A stretch of DNA of 64,000 nucleotides, taken from NCBI GenBank assembly GCA_963576565.1, contig OY755044.1:51777847-51841846 (forward strand). The letters run 5' to 3'. Every line of letters starts with the position of its first letter. Position 1 is the first letter of the stretch. Positions 35,330 to 47,035 of the stretch are shown here, in pieces. This DNA is from Aspidapion aeneum. Lineage: Eukaryota; Arthropoda; Insecta; Coleoptera; Brentidae. Below the pieces are notes generated by a model. It saw nothing but the letters and a program-made list of their open reading frames with translations. It had not been told where the DNA came from and did no database searches. The translations under genes were made by a program, and so were the position numbers.

Positions 35330-35766
35330 TGTTAAAAATTTAAGTTATTTAAATTTTATAGTTAGAATTTATTTAGGTTTAGTGTAGTATTAGGTTGACG
35401 TATTTTATGGTTGTATTCTTAGTCTAGGTTTTAGTTGCGTTATCTGTGACAAACTGGTGTGCGAGCGAACGGTCCGCGTTCTAGAAAAGGGTGGAATAAT
35501 CCTGAATCGAACAAGGATGGAACATTCTCGAATAGTAGGCAGACCCTTATATATAGGGCCGGAAGTCGTGCATCGGGTAGTCAGAGATAACCAATGGTAG
35601 TGATCGCTAGATGTTAACGCGAAGTTAATAGGCGTATTAAAGTAGTGAATTATTAGCAAATTATTAGTAAGTTTAAGTGCGTGTTTTTGTACATAATTTG
35701 TCGAAATAAATTGACGTATCGTTTTCAACAATTGCGAGTTTAAATTGTTGTGGAGGACCCGTAACA
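35330..35766 (+). mobile_element. 5' LTR of a Ty3/gypsy relic
   Basis: Starts TGTTAAAAAT and ends GTAACA, 437 bp, clearly related to the solo LTR at 6264-6678. It has TATATATAGGG near 35549, a cagtcag-like start and AATAAA near 35704. Two bases after its end is a primer-binding-site-like TGGTGTCAGAAGTAGG (35769), which would fit a Leu-type tRNA 3' end (inference). Confidence 0.85.
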
Positions 35767-35825
35767 ATTGGTGTCAGAAGTAGGATTAAAAGAAATAAAT
35801 AGTGCAAAGGCTATCCTTACATAGT

Positions 35826-36370
35826 ACCACCGGCTAGGACAATTGAAAAGAAGAACAGTAAGTGACTTTGCCAGAATATTCAAAACTAAATAGTATTACC
35901 GGCTAGGACAACTGGACAGAAGAACAGTAAGTGATTTTTCCAGAATATTCGAAAAAGTTCGATATTGTTTTATTCAAAAACCAAAAGAGATATTTTGAGA
36001 ACCGACTTCGACATTAACATTACATTTCAAAAATTGATAATTAGAGAGATTTTCTAGAATATTCTATAACTTTCTACGACGTTCTATTCGAAAACCAGAA
36101 GAAATATCCAAAAAGCGACTTCGGCATTAGTTTATTAATTTCAAAAGTAAGAATTAAAAAGAATTTCTAGAAGATTCCATAACATTCTACGACGTTCTAT
36201 TCAAAAACTAAAAGAAATATACAAATACCGACTTCGACATTAGTTTAGTTATTTTAAAAGTAAGAATTAGCAGGATTTTCTAGAATATTCCATAATATTC
36301 TACGACGCTCTATTCGAGAACCAGAAGAGATATCCAAAAATCGACTTCGACATTAGCTTAGTTAGTTATT
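35826..36370. repeat. Tandem repeats in the gypsy leader
   Basis: Two units of 'ccggctaggacaa' (35830, 35901) precede about four units of ~113 bp with 'ttctagaatattc', 'tctacgacgttctattc' and 'cgacttcgacattag'. They lie between the LTR and the pol remnant, in place of gag. Confidence 0.75.
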
Positions 36371-36396
36371 AATGATGATACCATTATCAAATTAAG

Positions 36397-37500
36397 CACC
36401 GAGCGGGAAGGGTGCATAATAATGCGGATGCATTGTCCAGAAGACCTTGCCCTGAGGATTGTAAACATTGAAGGAAAATTGACCAGAAAGAAGGAATTAC
36501 CTACGTGCGCCAGATAAAGTTAGAATCAGATGAAGAATGTATGTCGGCTTCGATTAGAACCACACAACTTAACGACAAAGATGTAGGACCTATCTTGCGA
36601 TTGAAAGAAGAGAACAAGCCACAACCATCATGGCAAGATATCGCAAAGCAAGAGGTGATATTCAAATCACTGTGGGCACAATGGGATTCACTGATAGTAG
36701 AAGAAAACATCCTTAAACGTGCCTGGGAAAGTGCCGATGGCCTTACTGTGATTAATCAAGTAGTGGTTCCTAGGAGCATGGTAGACAATATAATGGCCGA
36801 ATGCCATGGTGGAAAATCAGGCGCGCACCTAGGCAGAAATAAAACCATGGACAAAATTCGAAACCGATTTTATTGGGTCAATTACTTTCAAGATGTGAAA
36901 AACTGGTGCCGCCGATGTTCGACTTGTGCAGCCAGCCAAGGTCCCAAAACAAGGTCCAGAGGTCAAATGAAACAATATAACGTTGGTCTGCCATTCGAAC
37001 GCATTGCTATTGATGTGGCCGGACCATTTCCAAAATCTAAAAAGGGCAACAAATACATCCTTGTTGTCATGAATTACTTTAGCAAATGGCCAGAAGTTTT
37101 TGCTTTGCCTAACCAAGAGGCCGCTACAGTTGCAGAAGTTCTGGTAAATGATGTTTTCAGCCGATTTGGCATTCCTTTGGAACTACATTCAGATCAAGGA
37201 AGAAACTTTGAATCAAAGCTCTTCCAGAATCTCTGTGACCTTTTAGGAATACATAAAACACGGACTACTGCTTTACATCCGCAGTCAGATGGCATGGTTG
37301 AAAGATTTAATAAAACAATAGAAGAACATCTTTGCAAAGTGGTTGATGAGCACCAAACAGATTGGGACCAATATATTCCATTGTTTTTGATGGCCTATAG
37401 AACCGCCATTCACAATACGACAGAAGCTACTCCATCTAGTATCCTGTTTGGTAGAGAACTGCGTTTACCAAAAGCTGCACGATATCCATGAAGTGGTTAG
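36397..37500 (+). pseudogene. Ty3/gypsy pol remnant: RNase H end and integrase
   Basis: In one frame from 36397 the sequence reads HRAGRVHNNADALSRRPCPE (end of RNase H), meets a TGA at a Cys-like position, and continues into a 328-codon open run (36505-37491). Integrase features: His101/His108 and Cys138/Cys141 of the zinc-binding domain, then the DDE triad at Asp170 (AIDVAGP), Asp230 (HSDQGRNF) and Glu266 (VERFN). After 37491 a frameshift leads into SDRMKARYDLKAN-type C-terminal sequence, cut at about 37640. Gag, protease and reverse transcriptase are missing and no 3' LTR is present. Integrase inserts the cDNA copy into host DNA; this copy cannot act alone. Confidence 0.9.
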
Positions 37501-37640
37501 AGAGCGAATAGAAATAGTCAGTGATCGCATGAAAGCGAGATATGACCTGAAAGCAAACTTCAGGGTTCAAGGAGAATGATCAAGTCTGGCTATACAATCC
37601 TCAACGCAAGAAAGGAAGATCACCTAAGTTGACACCACCA

Positions 37641-38110
37641 TTATTGTTGTATTGTAATCGGACCACTATATGTATACCAAATTTCATCCAAATCGGATAA
37701 CGGAATGTGTGTCAAAAACAAATTTTTCTATAGAAGGGGGTGGGGGTAGGGGTGGGAGGATATTTTTTTCTTATTGTTGTATTATTATCGGACCACTATC
37801 AGTATACCAAATTTTATACAAATCGGATGACGGAATGTGTGTCAAAAACAAATTTTTCTATGGAAGGGGGTGGGGGTAGGGGTGGGAGGATATTTTTTTC
37901 TTATTGTTGTATTATTATCGAACCACTATGAGTATACCAAATTTTATACAAATCGGATAACGGGAACTGTGTCAAAAACACATTTTTCTATAGAAGGGGT
38001 GGCTGTAGGGGTGGGAGGATATAATAATAATGTTGTATTGTCATGGGATCACTATGTGTGTACCAAATTTCATTCAAATCGGATAATGGGAAGTGTGTCA
38101 AAAACGCTTC
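37641..38110. repeat. Tandem array, 130-bp unit
   Basis: Four units start with 'ttattgttgtatt' at 37641, 37771, 37901 and about 38027. Each has 'accaaat(t)t(c/t)at(c/a)caaatcgg', 'gtgtcaaaaac' and a G-rich 'gggggtaggggtgggagga' block. The overlapping frames seen here are repeat translation. Confidence 0.9.
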
Positions 38111-38204
38111 ACAAGATTTGATAGTTAGTTAGATAGTTAGACAGAACATCTGAAGTTAAATAAAAGCTTGTAAAAAAGAACGGAACAGGGACAAGTAGTG
38201 TCGG

Positions 38205-38300
38205 TAACTTTGTTCATGTATGGAGTCCCAAAAGAAAGGAGAGCAGCCAGAGGGGTATCCTTATTAATAAAGAAACTTTAGTCACTTTAGGTGATATTCT
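38205..38300 (+). pseudogene. LINE endonuclease middle fragment
   Basis: The plus-strand frame reads LFMYGVPKERRAARGVSLLI then KKL and a stop. 'GVPKE...A.RGVSLLI' is a block of RTE-type endonucleases. It fits between the pieces at 34883-35030 and 38512-38775. Confidence 0.5.
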
Positions 38301-38511
38301 CTGTTGGTAAAAGACGGCTACAAATTCAGGATAATTTATTAATAAAAGAGGTTATAATATCGCTGATAATAACAATAGACACTTTCATGCGCCGCAAGCA
38401 AAAATTTTGAATTTTTGAAACCTTACTTTTTACTCATTTTTTGTATATTCAAAAAATTGTCGGGGGGGGGGGCAAGTGCCCCTAGTGCCCCCCTGGATCC
38501 GCCACTGGCTA

Positions 38512-38775
38512 TAGGTGGACAACACTCGGAACTGAAGTGGTATGATGTGCGAACACTTCGTGGTGTTACCTGTGGATCTGACCACCATCTGGTAAAAGCA
38601 AGAATATTATTCCCTGTAAGAAAAACAAATAGAGACAAAAGTATTGGAGAAAGTGAAAAGAAAGAAAATCAAAAACCCAACTTTAGAAGTCTAGAAATCG
38701 AAAGCACGCAAAAATTGTATCAGAAACGATTAGATGAAAAATTAATAAACACACAGCATTCATTGTTAGCTCCTG
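38512..38775 (+). pseudogene. LINE endonuclease C-terminal fragment
   Basis: A frame reading ELKWYDVRTLRGVTCGSDHH then LVKARILFPVRK and a charged linker. GSDHxLV is the last catalytic block of apurinic-type endonucleases (the SDH motif). Just upstream (38460-38505) is a GGGGGGG...GCCCCCCTGGATCCGCC junction from another repeat. Confidence 0.6.
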
Positions 38776-39239
38776 CTAAATTTCGCGGTTGTTTTTAACT
38801 TTTTAAAACCACACAATTGGATGAAGGACAGAGTGCATTTTCGCGCATTTGGACATGCGCACCAACAATCAGTGAGATCCTTTGTCAATCGCTTTGAGAA
38901 ATGGCGTGTTAATTTCGTTCTCCAACTATTTCAAATTTCTACACCTGAAAGTGCTCGATTTTGGTGTACTGAGGCATAGAACTAGAAACTTCAGCCCTTC
39001 AGCTACGTGGTGACATCATTAGATCCAGTCAGGGGCCCCTTGGAAGTGGATAAATTGGCTGTAAACTGGTGAGTGCCTTTGTTTCTGATTGCCGTTGTGT
39101 GGCACCAACAATTAACCTATGGACGTTTGATTATTTCGTAATTTCATATCAATATATTTATGTTTGTTCGCGCTTCATTTAATTAAAATATTTACAGTCC
39201 ATTGCAGTTATCGATTTTCTAACAGCGGGCTAACATTCA
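38776..39239. other. Gene-free stretch
   Basis: Mixed composition; no gene, LTR or repeat could be assigned. Confidence 0.5.
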
Positions 39240-41540
39240 TTTGAAGAGGTATATAGGGTAAATCCATATCAAATCAACCAGTCAATTGTTTCGACCATCT
39301 CCGATTTTGATGATTTTTGGTACACTTATTCCGCTCCTAGGAAAACTCCAAAATTTTAGATTTTTTGGGTCACTAGTTTTTGTGTTATCAATTTTTGAAA
39401 ATTGAAAAAATAGTAAATTTGGCGTAACTACTAAATGTAGAGAAAAGTGTGATAGCTTAATTTAAAGGTATTTTTAAGACCTTTCCAACGATGTATCACT
39501 CGGCATACTTTTTTATAAAAAAAAAATCGAAATTTTAGAAAAAAAAAATTTTTTTCAAAATTTTTAAAAAACAGTACTTTTGATTTTTTTTTAATATGTT
39601 TTACCTTATTGTATTTCCAACATATATTCCAAATTTTAGGATGGGGAAATGATGGGTTCCTGTTAGAAAAATAATAACAATATAATCCTGCATAAAAAAT
39701 TGTATGCATTATTGACCATGCCGTAGCCAGTGCATTCATAATTAAAATAAGAAGCACCTTTTATTGTTTTTTTTTTAATTTTGAACAATTTTCCAGATTT
39801 CCCCTCACTTTTTGCATAAAATTAAAGTAAGTCCCCCCCTTGCTGACCTCCCCCCCTTCTAGGTGATGTTATTTTACCCTTAACTTCTTTTAATACACTA
39901 GAAAAACAAGTTGTGTCATGTTAAATTCATGCCGTCTCATTACAGAAACTTGTTCAATCTTGAAGGTTTTGTAGAAAGGTTTTGTTCACCTGAACTAAGT
40001 TTTTCCTGTTAAAAATGCATCTTATTTCTGATTAGTCGCCCCACCAACCTACATAGTCCCAAGAAATTTCTCGTTCAAACATAATATCATAGAATTTCTT
40101 AGCCCTTTATTATTTGGTCAGTCCTGCTGTTTATAGTTTGATTTACCCTCAAAATAGCACAGAATAAGCAAAAACAGTGGAATACATTTTTTGTTGATTG
40201 TTTCATAAAAATCAAAACAATCATTCTGGCTATTCTGGAAAGTTACGAAATGTGACAAAGTTGATGTGTTCTTTCAAAGGTGTTTAGACAGGAATAAAAA
40301 TCTGTGATAGTTGCCGAATTAAACTTTCACAAGAACCAGAAATAGAAACAGGGTAAGTGCCGAATTATTTTTGAAATATCAGCGTATCTGTATGATTTTT
40401 TATTCCACCATATCATACGGTATGATGGACTATTCAAATCTTGATTTTTTGACTTTTTAAATTTAATAAAATTAATTAATAAGGTCCTAAAACATCTAAA
40501 TCAATAATAAAAAAGTCTCTCTGTCTGTCGTCTATCGTCTGACGGTCTGTTTGTATACAAAATAACTCGAACACCCCTGAACCGATTTCAATCAAATTTG
40601 GAACAAAATAAAATAATAACAAAGACTTTCTCGCTCAGCCCTGAAGAAGAGGTTCAGCAGCTAAGGATCTCAAAAGAAGCTTTAATTAACAAAAATGGAG
40701 CTACAAAACATTGATTCGGGATTTGCTACCTTAAACTATGACAACTTCTGGAAACTGGAGTGGAAAGTTTTTGTTACCCCAAACCCAAGGCTGACATATT
40801 AGTAGTAGAACAAAGTTCAATACTAAGAAAAGTTAACCCAAATACTGCAACGGGTAGAACATACGTCTGCTGCAGAAATGTTGGATTCTCCAAACATTCT
40901 GGAAATAAAGTTAAAAAATTAAATATTACACATATAAGGATTTTTTTTAAATCAAGTCAATTTAGCTGTTTAGTGTTTTATTGTTTAATATTACTTATCC
41001 TGTTTCTTAACTCTGAGGTCGCTGGACTAACATATATGAGATTTCTCATTCAAATTGTGTATATTTTCCATGTAATAAAAGTTTAATTTTGTTTTTAACT
41101 CAGAACCCGTTATTTCTCCATCCTAAAATTTGGAATATATTTTGGGAATACATTAAGGAAAAAAATATCAAAAAAGAAAAAAAATCAAAAATACTGTTTT
41201 TAAAAAATTATTATTTTTTTTTCGAAATTTGTAATTTTTTTTTTTTTATAAAAAAGTATGCTTTGTGATACATTGTTTAAAAGGTACTTTGAAGTACCTT
41301 TATATTGAGGTAACACACTAGTCTCTAGCTTCAGCAGTTTTCAAGATATTAAGATATTAGTATTTTTGTTAGAGCCTGTAAGAGCCAAATGTACAATTTT
41401 TTGAATTTTCAAAAATTCATAAGACAAACTACTAAGTCAAAAAATCTAAAATTTGGAATTTTTAAGTTTTTTTATAAAGAAAATAAAGTAGAGTATATAT
41501 GAGGGTTCTGGCTCACTTTTTCCATGTAAATCCCCATAAG
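39240..41540. mobile_element. Element with ~350-bp inverted arms
   Basis: The arm at 39335-39665 is mirrored at 41097-41465. Matching landmarks are 'gatgtatcactcggcatac' (39490) against 'gtatgctttgtgatacat' (41257), and 'aaattttaggatggggaaat' against 'atttctccatcctaaaattt'. The interior has no clear transposase. A frame at 40760-41086 is only weakly protein-like and was not accepted. Near 40510 there is a 'ctctctgtctgtcg' stretch typical of short arthropod repeats. Confidence 0.65.
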
Positions 41541-42300
41541 ACGAAAACGTGGTAATTTTTTGGATGTCACAGAATATTTCATTCGAGGCAGTAATTTCCC
41601 CATGTATCTTTTTTGTACTACCCATTCTAACCTTCTATAAATTTTTGACCATCAGCTGACCCTTTAGGTCCTGCTGATCATCTTGTACATCGAGCAGACC
41701 TGTAACTTGCTATATTGTGCTTGTTGCAGGACTGTAGTTAACTTACCTAAAGGGTGGGTTACTTGAAAGCGATTATAATGCTTTAACGAAATTCTTTCAG
41801 TTTAAATCCCTTAATTTTCACCACTTAAAATGTTTGAATAGATAGTTCGTTTGTTTTTATTTGTAGTATTACATACTTGGACTAGGTTCATAGTAAACAC
41901 TTTAGAATAATTTTTATTTGTTTATTTTAAAAAAGTTTTATATACGAATACAACTAAATATATAATCTTATTCATAGCATAGAGAAATATATTATATTCT
42001 TCTATGATCATAGTTATCATAGATGCTTATAGCTGGATAGACTTACAAGTTCTATTAATTATATTTAGATGGTATATTATAATAACATTATAGGTACTAT
42101 GACTATCATTATATAAATATTTATTTTTACATTAACATATTAGGCGTTACTAGACTTATGCTAATTCTACAGGATTTATAATAAATTATATAGGCAAAAC
42201 CAAGATTAAATTTTGGTTATACTTATATATAGTTTACTACTAAAAATATCTAACCAAACACAATAAAAATAAATACACCATTATTAAAATTACAGTTAAC
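41541..42300. other. Gene-free stretch
   Basis: AT-rich without recognised features. It borders the PolB 3' end, so the outer limit of palindrome B's left arm may lie here but cannot be seen because the partner is off the window. Confidence 0.5.
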
Positions 42301-42308
42301 CTAAGTCA

Positions 42309-45300
42309 TCACTCAATACTGTAGTGCCCCCACGGTAACGTTTCATAAGAGTCCTTTGAAATACATCTTTTATCATCCAAGGGACTTAGTCCAATTTTTG
42401 TCTGTTTTACAGAGTATAGTTTGTGCTTTTCCGATCTTATAAGATTTTGCGTAAACATTTTTTCTTGAAAGTTATTTAGGCAGTCGACATAGTCCTCAAA
42501 TAATATTTTCGATTTCACAACGTTTTGCTTTACACCGTTGGCTTTCTTAGTCACTTTTTCAGTTGACATATCATTCAATCCTATATTGTTTTTAGTCGAT
42601 TCACCATCAAGAGCTTTAAATGCATACATTTTTGCTCTCAACCCAACAAAATGAGTCATGATTTTTCCGTTATTTTCATCTTTCATCATACCTAACACTT
42701 TATTGTTTACCCTTGGTATATCATATATATTGTTTTCAGCATAATCCGAGGTGTCAAAGTACTTGTCACAGTCGCGTCGTATTGATTCATAAATATCATA
42801 ATTTTTTATGTTATAAACTAAACTATCAGTATCTGTTTATGTAACAGTACAATTCTTTCCAAAAGCCGGCACCATGTAGTTATAGTGAAAATCATATATG
42901 GTTGTTTTGGCAATGTCCAAAATACACATACCCACATAAATCGGTTTATTGAAATATATTTCGGTTTTTTGAAGTTCTACGGCAACCAAGTTTTCATTGA
43001 ATATTGTAATGCTTTCGAATTCAGGTCGAGAAATCAGAGCTTCAGCTCCAAATCGTCCATCCCAATTTTTGATTAACTTAACAATACTATGATTTCTAAT
43101 ATTTTCCATGGTTTTACCGAACATGGCGTTGTTCATTAATTTAAAAAGTTTTTTTTCAAATTCATTTTTAGCATTTTGTCTTAATTCAGTACTTAACTCA
43201 ATGTAGGGTCTCAGCCATGCAGATTGCTTAAAGCATAAAATTCTATGAATCTTTTCGAGTTTTATACCAACTTTTAATGCCTGCTTTAGATTTCTATAAT
43301 GAATTACGTATTCCTTTTTATTACACAATGTAGCCATCAGTTTTATATTTTTTGAGTTCTTTTCTTTAGGGGAGCAGCGATATTCAGGACATAAAGGCAA
43401 GTCTGAGAAATAGTCATGTAACTTCACGGGAATGCACAAGTCGACTTCTAGGATGTATCCATTAGTCGAGTCATCTTCGATTTTATTAACATCAAAACTA
43501 AGTATTTCATCAGTTTCTAACCAATTAAAGTCGCCAAATGGCAAATACTGACTCATGCTAAACCCATATTGGTTATTAATGTCAAAGTACATCAAAAGAG
43601 ATGTTTCTTTGGTTGAATCGTAGTTGGGCATATATTTATTATTAGCCTCTACATATCTTTTAGAGCACTGGCTTAACCCTCCTCTAATGCCGCGTTCTAT
43701 AAAAGTTACCATATTATAGTCGGTCAAAAGCTCTAATTTTTGTTGCGTGCAATACAGCATGCAATCCCACGTATAACCAGGAAGCGTATAATAGTTAGCA
43801 GGATCCAGACCATACGTTTTATGACAGCTCTCTCTAAATTTCCGAAATACCTGCATTAAAAGTATTATGTCAACTTTCATGTAGAGTTCCATGTAATCTT
43901 GTAGAGTTTTACAACCAAAGCTTCTCCATACATTTTGGGCATGATCATAATCAGCAGGAGATATTTCTCTACTTTCGAGCGTGTTAAAGAAATTAAGTTG
44001 CTCAGGCAAAGGTGTGTCTCTTAATTTTTCCCAACTACTCATATAGTCATAGCAAAAGACTCCTTTTTTAAAAATAAGTTTGTATTGTTCGTCAGACAAG
44101 TTTTGAAAGTCATTTTTAACCAGTGGGTACTCCTCAAGATATGAACCTAGCTTTTCCAAGCTACTGGCCATGAAACGGAACGAATCAATAAATCTAAATT
44201 CGATTAAATTTTCATTAATTTTTTTGGTAAATGCTATATATTTTTCTTTGTTAATTGGTAGCAAATTTATTGATCCGTCCAAATTGGCGATGTTTTCAAT
44301 TATCAAATGTCCATCATATGAGCTAAGATTGTGGAATACTACAGGGACAGTATGACTATCCTGAAAGTTCAGATTACAGCTTTCATGGGCTGGACCACGA
44401 TACTCCGATGTAAGATGACTATGATCGCGTATTTTCTTTTCACCAACTAAAAAGTCCTGTTCACAAATATGACATTTTTTAGCATTTTTAAATTCAATTT
44501 TTTGCCTTTTACTTAAAGGCTCAAGGGGTAAATCACAGAGAAATACAGTTTCCAAGTTTTCAGCAAAATCCAGTAATTGTTTACTAAACCATTCCATACA
44601 GTCAGGCCCCGTATAAGATTTATAAAATGATAAAGAATCATCGTAGGCACATTTTACATAATATCCTACCGAACAAGGCACATGACTTTGATATTTTTGG
44701 GTTCTTTTACCACTATTTTCTGTAACAGGAAGCAGTAAGCACTCAATATCCGAATAAATAATGAACGATGCAAATTGTTTATTTTTAAAGTTTTTATATT
44801 CAACAACTTTTTTTTCGTTACTTGGTAATTTCGGAACCACGACACTGCCAATAATTTTGCAATCTTTGATATGCTGAATGAGTCCAGCTTGAGAATAGAA
44901 GTAGTGCAGGCATCTGTCACAAACATATTTTGCTTTTTTGCATTTGCTGATTTGATTACTTAGTAGCCTTGAAAGATTTTTTATCCAAACAAAGTGGTAA
45001 GTTGGTGGAGAAAGATCGTTAATCTCTTCGTTATCCAAATAATAATTATTTTGTATCATTAACAAATTAACATGTTCTTCCTTCTTTTCTTCAGAAATGT
45101 ACGCAGGCAGTACTTTAAAACTGTCTTTATGAAGTTTTTGCAGGCGATACACGTTTATGGAGACATTATTTTGCTTTTCGAATCGGGCAACTTGGTTTAA
45201 AGTCATTGGAAATTTTAGACCTTTTAAATTTAACACTTCTTGAGGATGCGGGTAGGATGAGATTCTATTAGAGTTTTTTTCGATAGGGAACATTGCTGAT

Positions 45301-46076
45301 ACAACAGCCCAGCCAAAACAGAATTTGTCGTCATTCTTTACGTTCACACATGCGTGTTTTTTGGCAATACATTTGGGTATTTCCAAATGGCACCCTGCCC
45401 TAATAGGATGATATTTATTAACTCCTATTATAAGATTATTTATTTTTGTAAGTGATCATCCGGATTGATTTTGCTCAAATTCTTCCAAGTCAGTCAAAAG
45501 CAAATTTTTAAAATTTTTCTCAAACCAGTTTTTTAAATTTGTGTTACGGTCAATAATCGCATTAGCGGTATTAAAGTGTTTTGTTTCATTTCCAATTTGT
45601 CCTTGTTTTGGTATTTGAAAATCTCCACTTAAAATAGTGTTAACTTTTAACATATCTTCTTTTTTTAATGTATTTTCTATTCTTCGTTTAAATAAACTAA
45701 AACAATCCTCTAAAAATTGTTTGGGATCCTTATGCTGTAAATTTGTAATCACAGCACTTCTAACTCGGCTTTCAAAAGCTGATTATAGGTCTTCCCATTG
45801 TACGCGATGTTTGGCTGTTTCCTTGGCGCCAATCGCACCACCAAACTTAAGGCTTTTTTGTTTTAAAATGTGCTTGCACTGTTTAACTTGTCCCAGGCAC
45901 GCCGTTAAATGAGATTTTTCAGCAACTGAAGAGGCTTTTTTTAAAGCAATGCTTATTTGTCTACTGGCCAAAGCACAGTCTTTTAGAATTTTAAAAATTG
46001 AAACATTTTTATCCATATCTTCTACCATACCAAGCTGACACATAATTTTATAAACCAATTTCGTTGCAAAACTCAT
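42309..46076 (-). pseudogene. DNA polymerase B with endonuclease-VII-like insert (left arm)
   Basis: A single reading frame of 1256 codons runs from ATG 46076 to the stop at 42309, broken only by three stop codons: TAA at codon 98 (45785-45783), TGA at codon 207 (45458-45456) and TAA at codon 1080 (42839-42837). In order it shows an N-terminal helical region (1-206); a C2H2-like CDRCLHYF...QHIKDC finger (about 385-406); an exonuclease block YSDIECLL (about 441-448); an endonuclease-VII-like Cys/His motif CHIC...RDHSH...GPAHESCN (about 535-567); an exo II block HNLSSYDGH (about 582-590); polymerase motif A MYFDINNQYG (about 829); motif B NNAMFGKT (about 982); and motif C TDTDSL directly after the last stop; it ends near TLPWGHYSI. 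This is a type-B polymerase of the protein-primed kind found in arthropod selfish elements. It would replicate the element's linear DNA. Dead in this copy. Confidence 0.9.
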
Positions 46077-46435
46077 TTTGTTTTTTTGAATAGCACCAAC
46101 TTCACTAAAACACTGTGTTGATAGAACTCAATAATGCACTTTCCTTGAAAAGTTATACCTAACTGACTGCAGTTCAACACGCTCCGCCCTTTTATAAGTG
46201 CTTGTCAGATACACGTTAAGACTTGTCGAAAACAGGTTTATACTTGTTAGAAATGGGTTGCAGCTGTTTTATCCCAATACATTTAGCGCAAAGTGGTTAG
46301 TAAATGATGCAAACTTTTGCACCAACAATCATAAAATATATGTTTTGTTTTGTTAATTAGCAGACATAGTACAAGTTTCCATTAATTTTTATTTGTTTTG
46401 TTTGCTTCCTTTAGATATTTTCTACAGGAGCTTAA
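46077..46435 (-). promoter_or_regulatory. PolB upstream region (left arm)
   Basis: About 360 bp between the PolB start and the minisatellite, nearly identical in both arms. On the gene strand it contains a TATAAAAGGACGGAGCG-type TATA box (rc of 46184-46200) about 120 bp before the ATG, followed about 30 bp later by TCAGTTAGG, an arthropod initiator-like word. That makes it a plausible RNA polymerase II core promoter. Confidence 0.55.
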
Positions 46436-46439
46436 AAAG

Positions 46440-47035
46440 GACGCCCACCTTGAGTAGTAATACCTTTACCTTCGGGTACATACATTTAGCCCTTTGAGTA
46501 CCATCTTTCCCCCTTTGAGTCTCAAATTTCCACCCATCAAGTATCAACTTTATTCTCTTTGAGTGCCAACCAATCGAACCGAACCCCCTCGAGACTCTAT
46601 TTTGCACCCTTCGGATACCAACTTTCCCCCCTTTGAGTAGCAACTTTTATTCCTTCGAGTACCCACTTTACCCCCTTCGAATACCAACTTCGTCTTCTTT
46701 GAGTATCAACTTTCCCCCCTTCGCGTCTCAACTTTCCCCCCTTCGAGTCTCAACTTTTCACCAATCGTGTGTCAAGCTTCTTCTCTTCGAGGTACAACTT
46801 TTCCTTTTTCGAGTATCGACTTTCCCCCCTTCCAGTCTCAACTTTTCTCCAATGGTGTATCAAGTTTCTTCTCTTCGAGGCACAACTTTTCCTTCTTCGA
46901 GTATCGACTTCGAGTCTTAAGTTTCCCCCTTCGTGTCTTAACCTTTCCCCCTTTAAGTTCCAACTTTCTCTTCTTCGAGTATCAACTTTCCCCCTTCGAG
47001 TCATAACTATTACCCCTTCGAGTGCTAACTCTCTC
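46440..47035. repeat. CTTCGAG minisatellite, left arm
   Basis: Imperfect ~18-24-bp units of the type 'ccccttcgagtctcaacttt'. At least 25 units occur here; the inverted right-arm array (60340-61200) is about 260 bp longer. Long open frames on both strands are by-products of the repeat. Confidence 0.9.

Noticed and set aside
37641..38121. CRISPR-like array
   Set aside because: Units of 130 bp are repeats along their whole length with no unique spacers; simple tandem duplication in eukaryotic DNA.
40760..41086. 108-codon frame within the 39240-41540 element
   Set aside because: Second half runs into the inverted arm; no conserved motif seen.
45637..45912. 91-codon frame opposite PolB
   Set aside because: Antisense shadow of the PolB N-terminal region; the matching frame at 61734-62009 is likewise a shadow.
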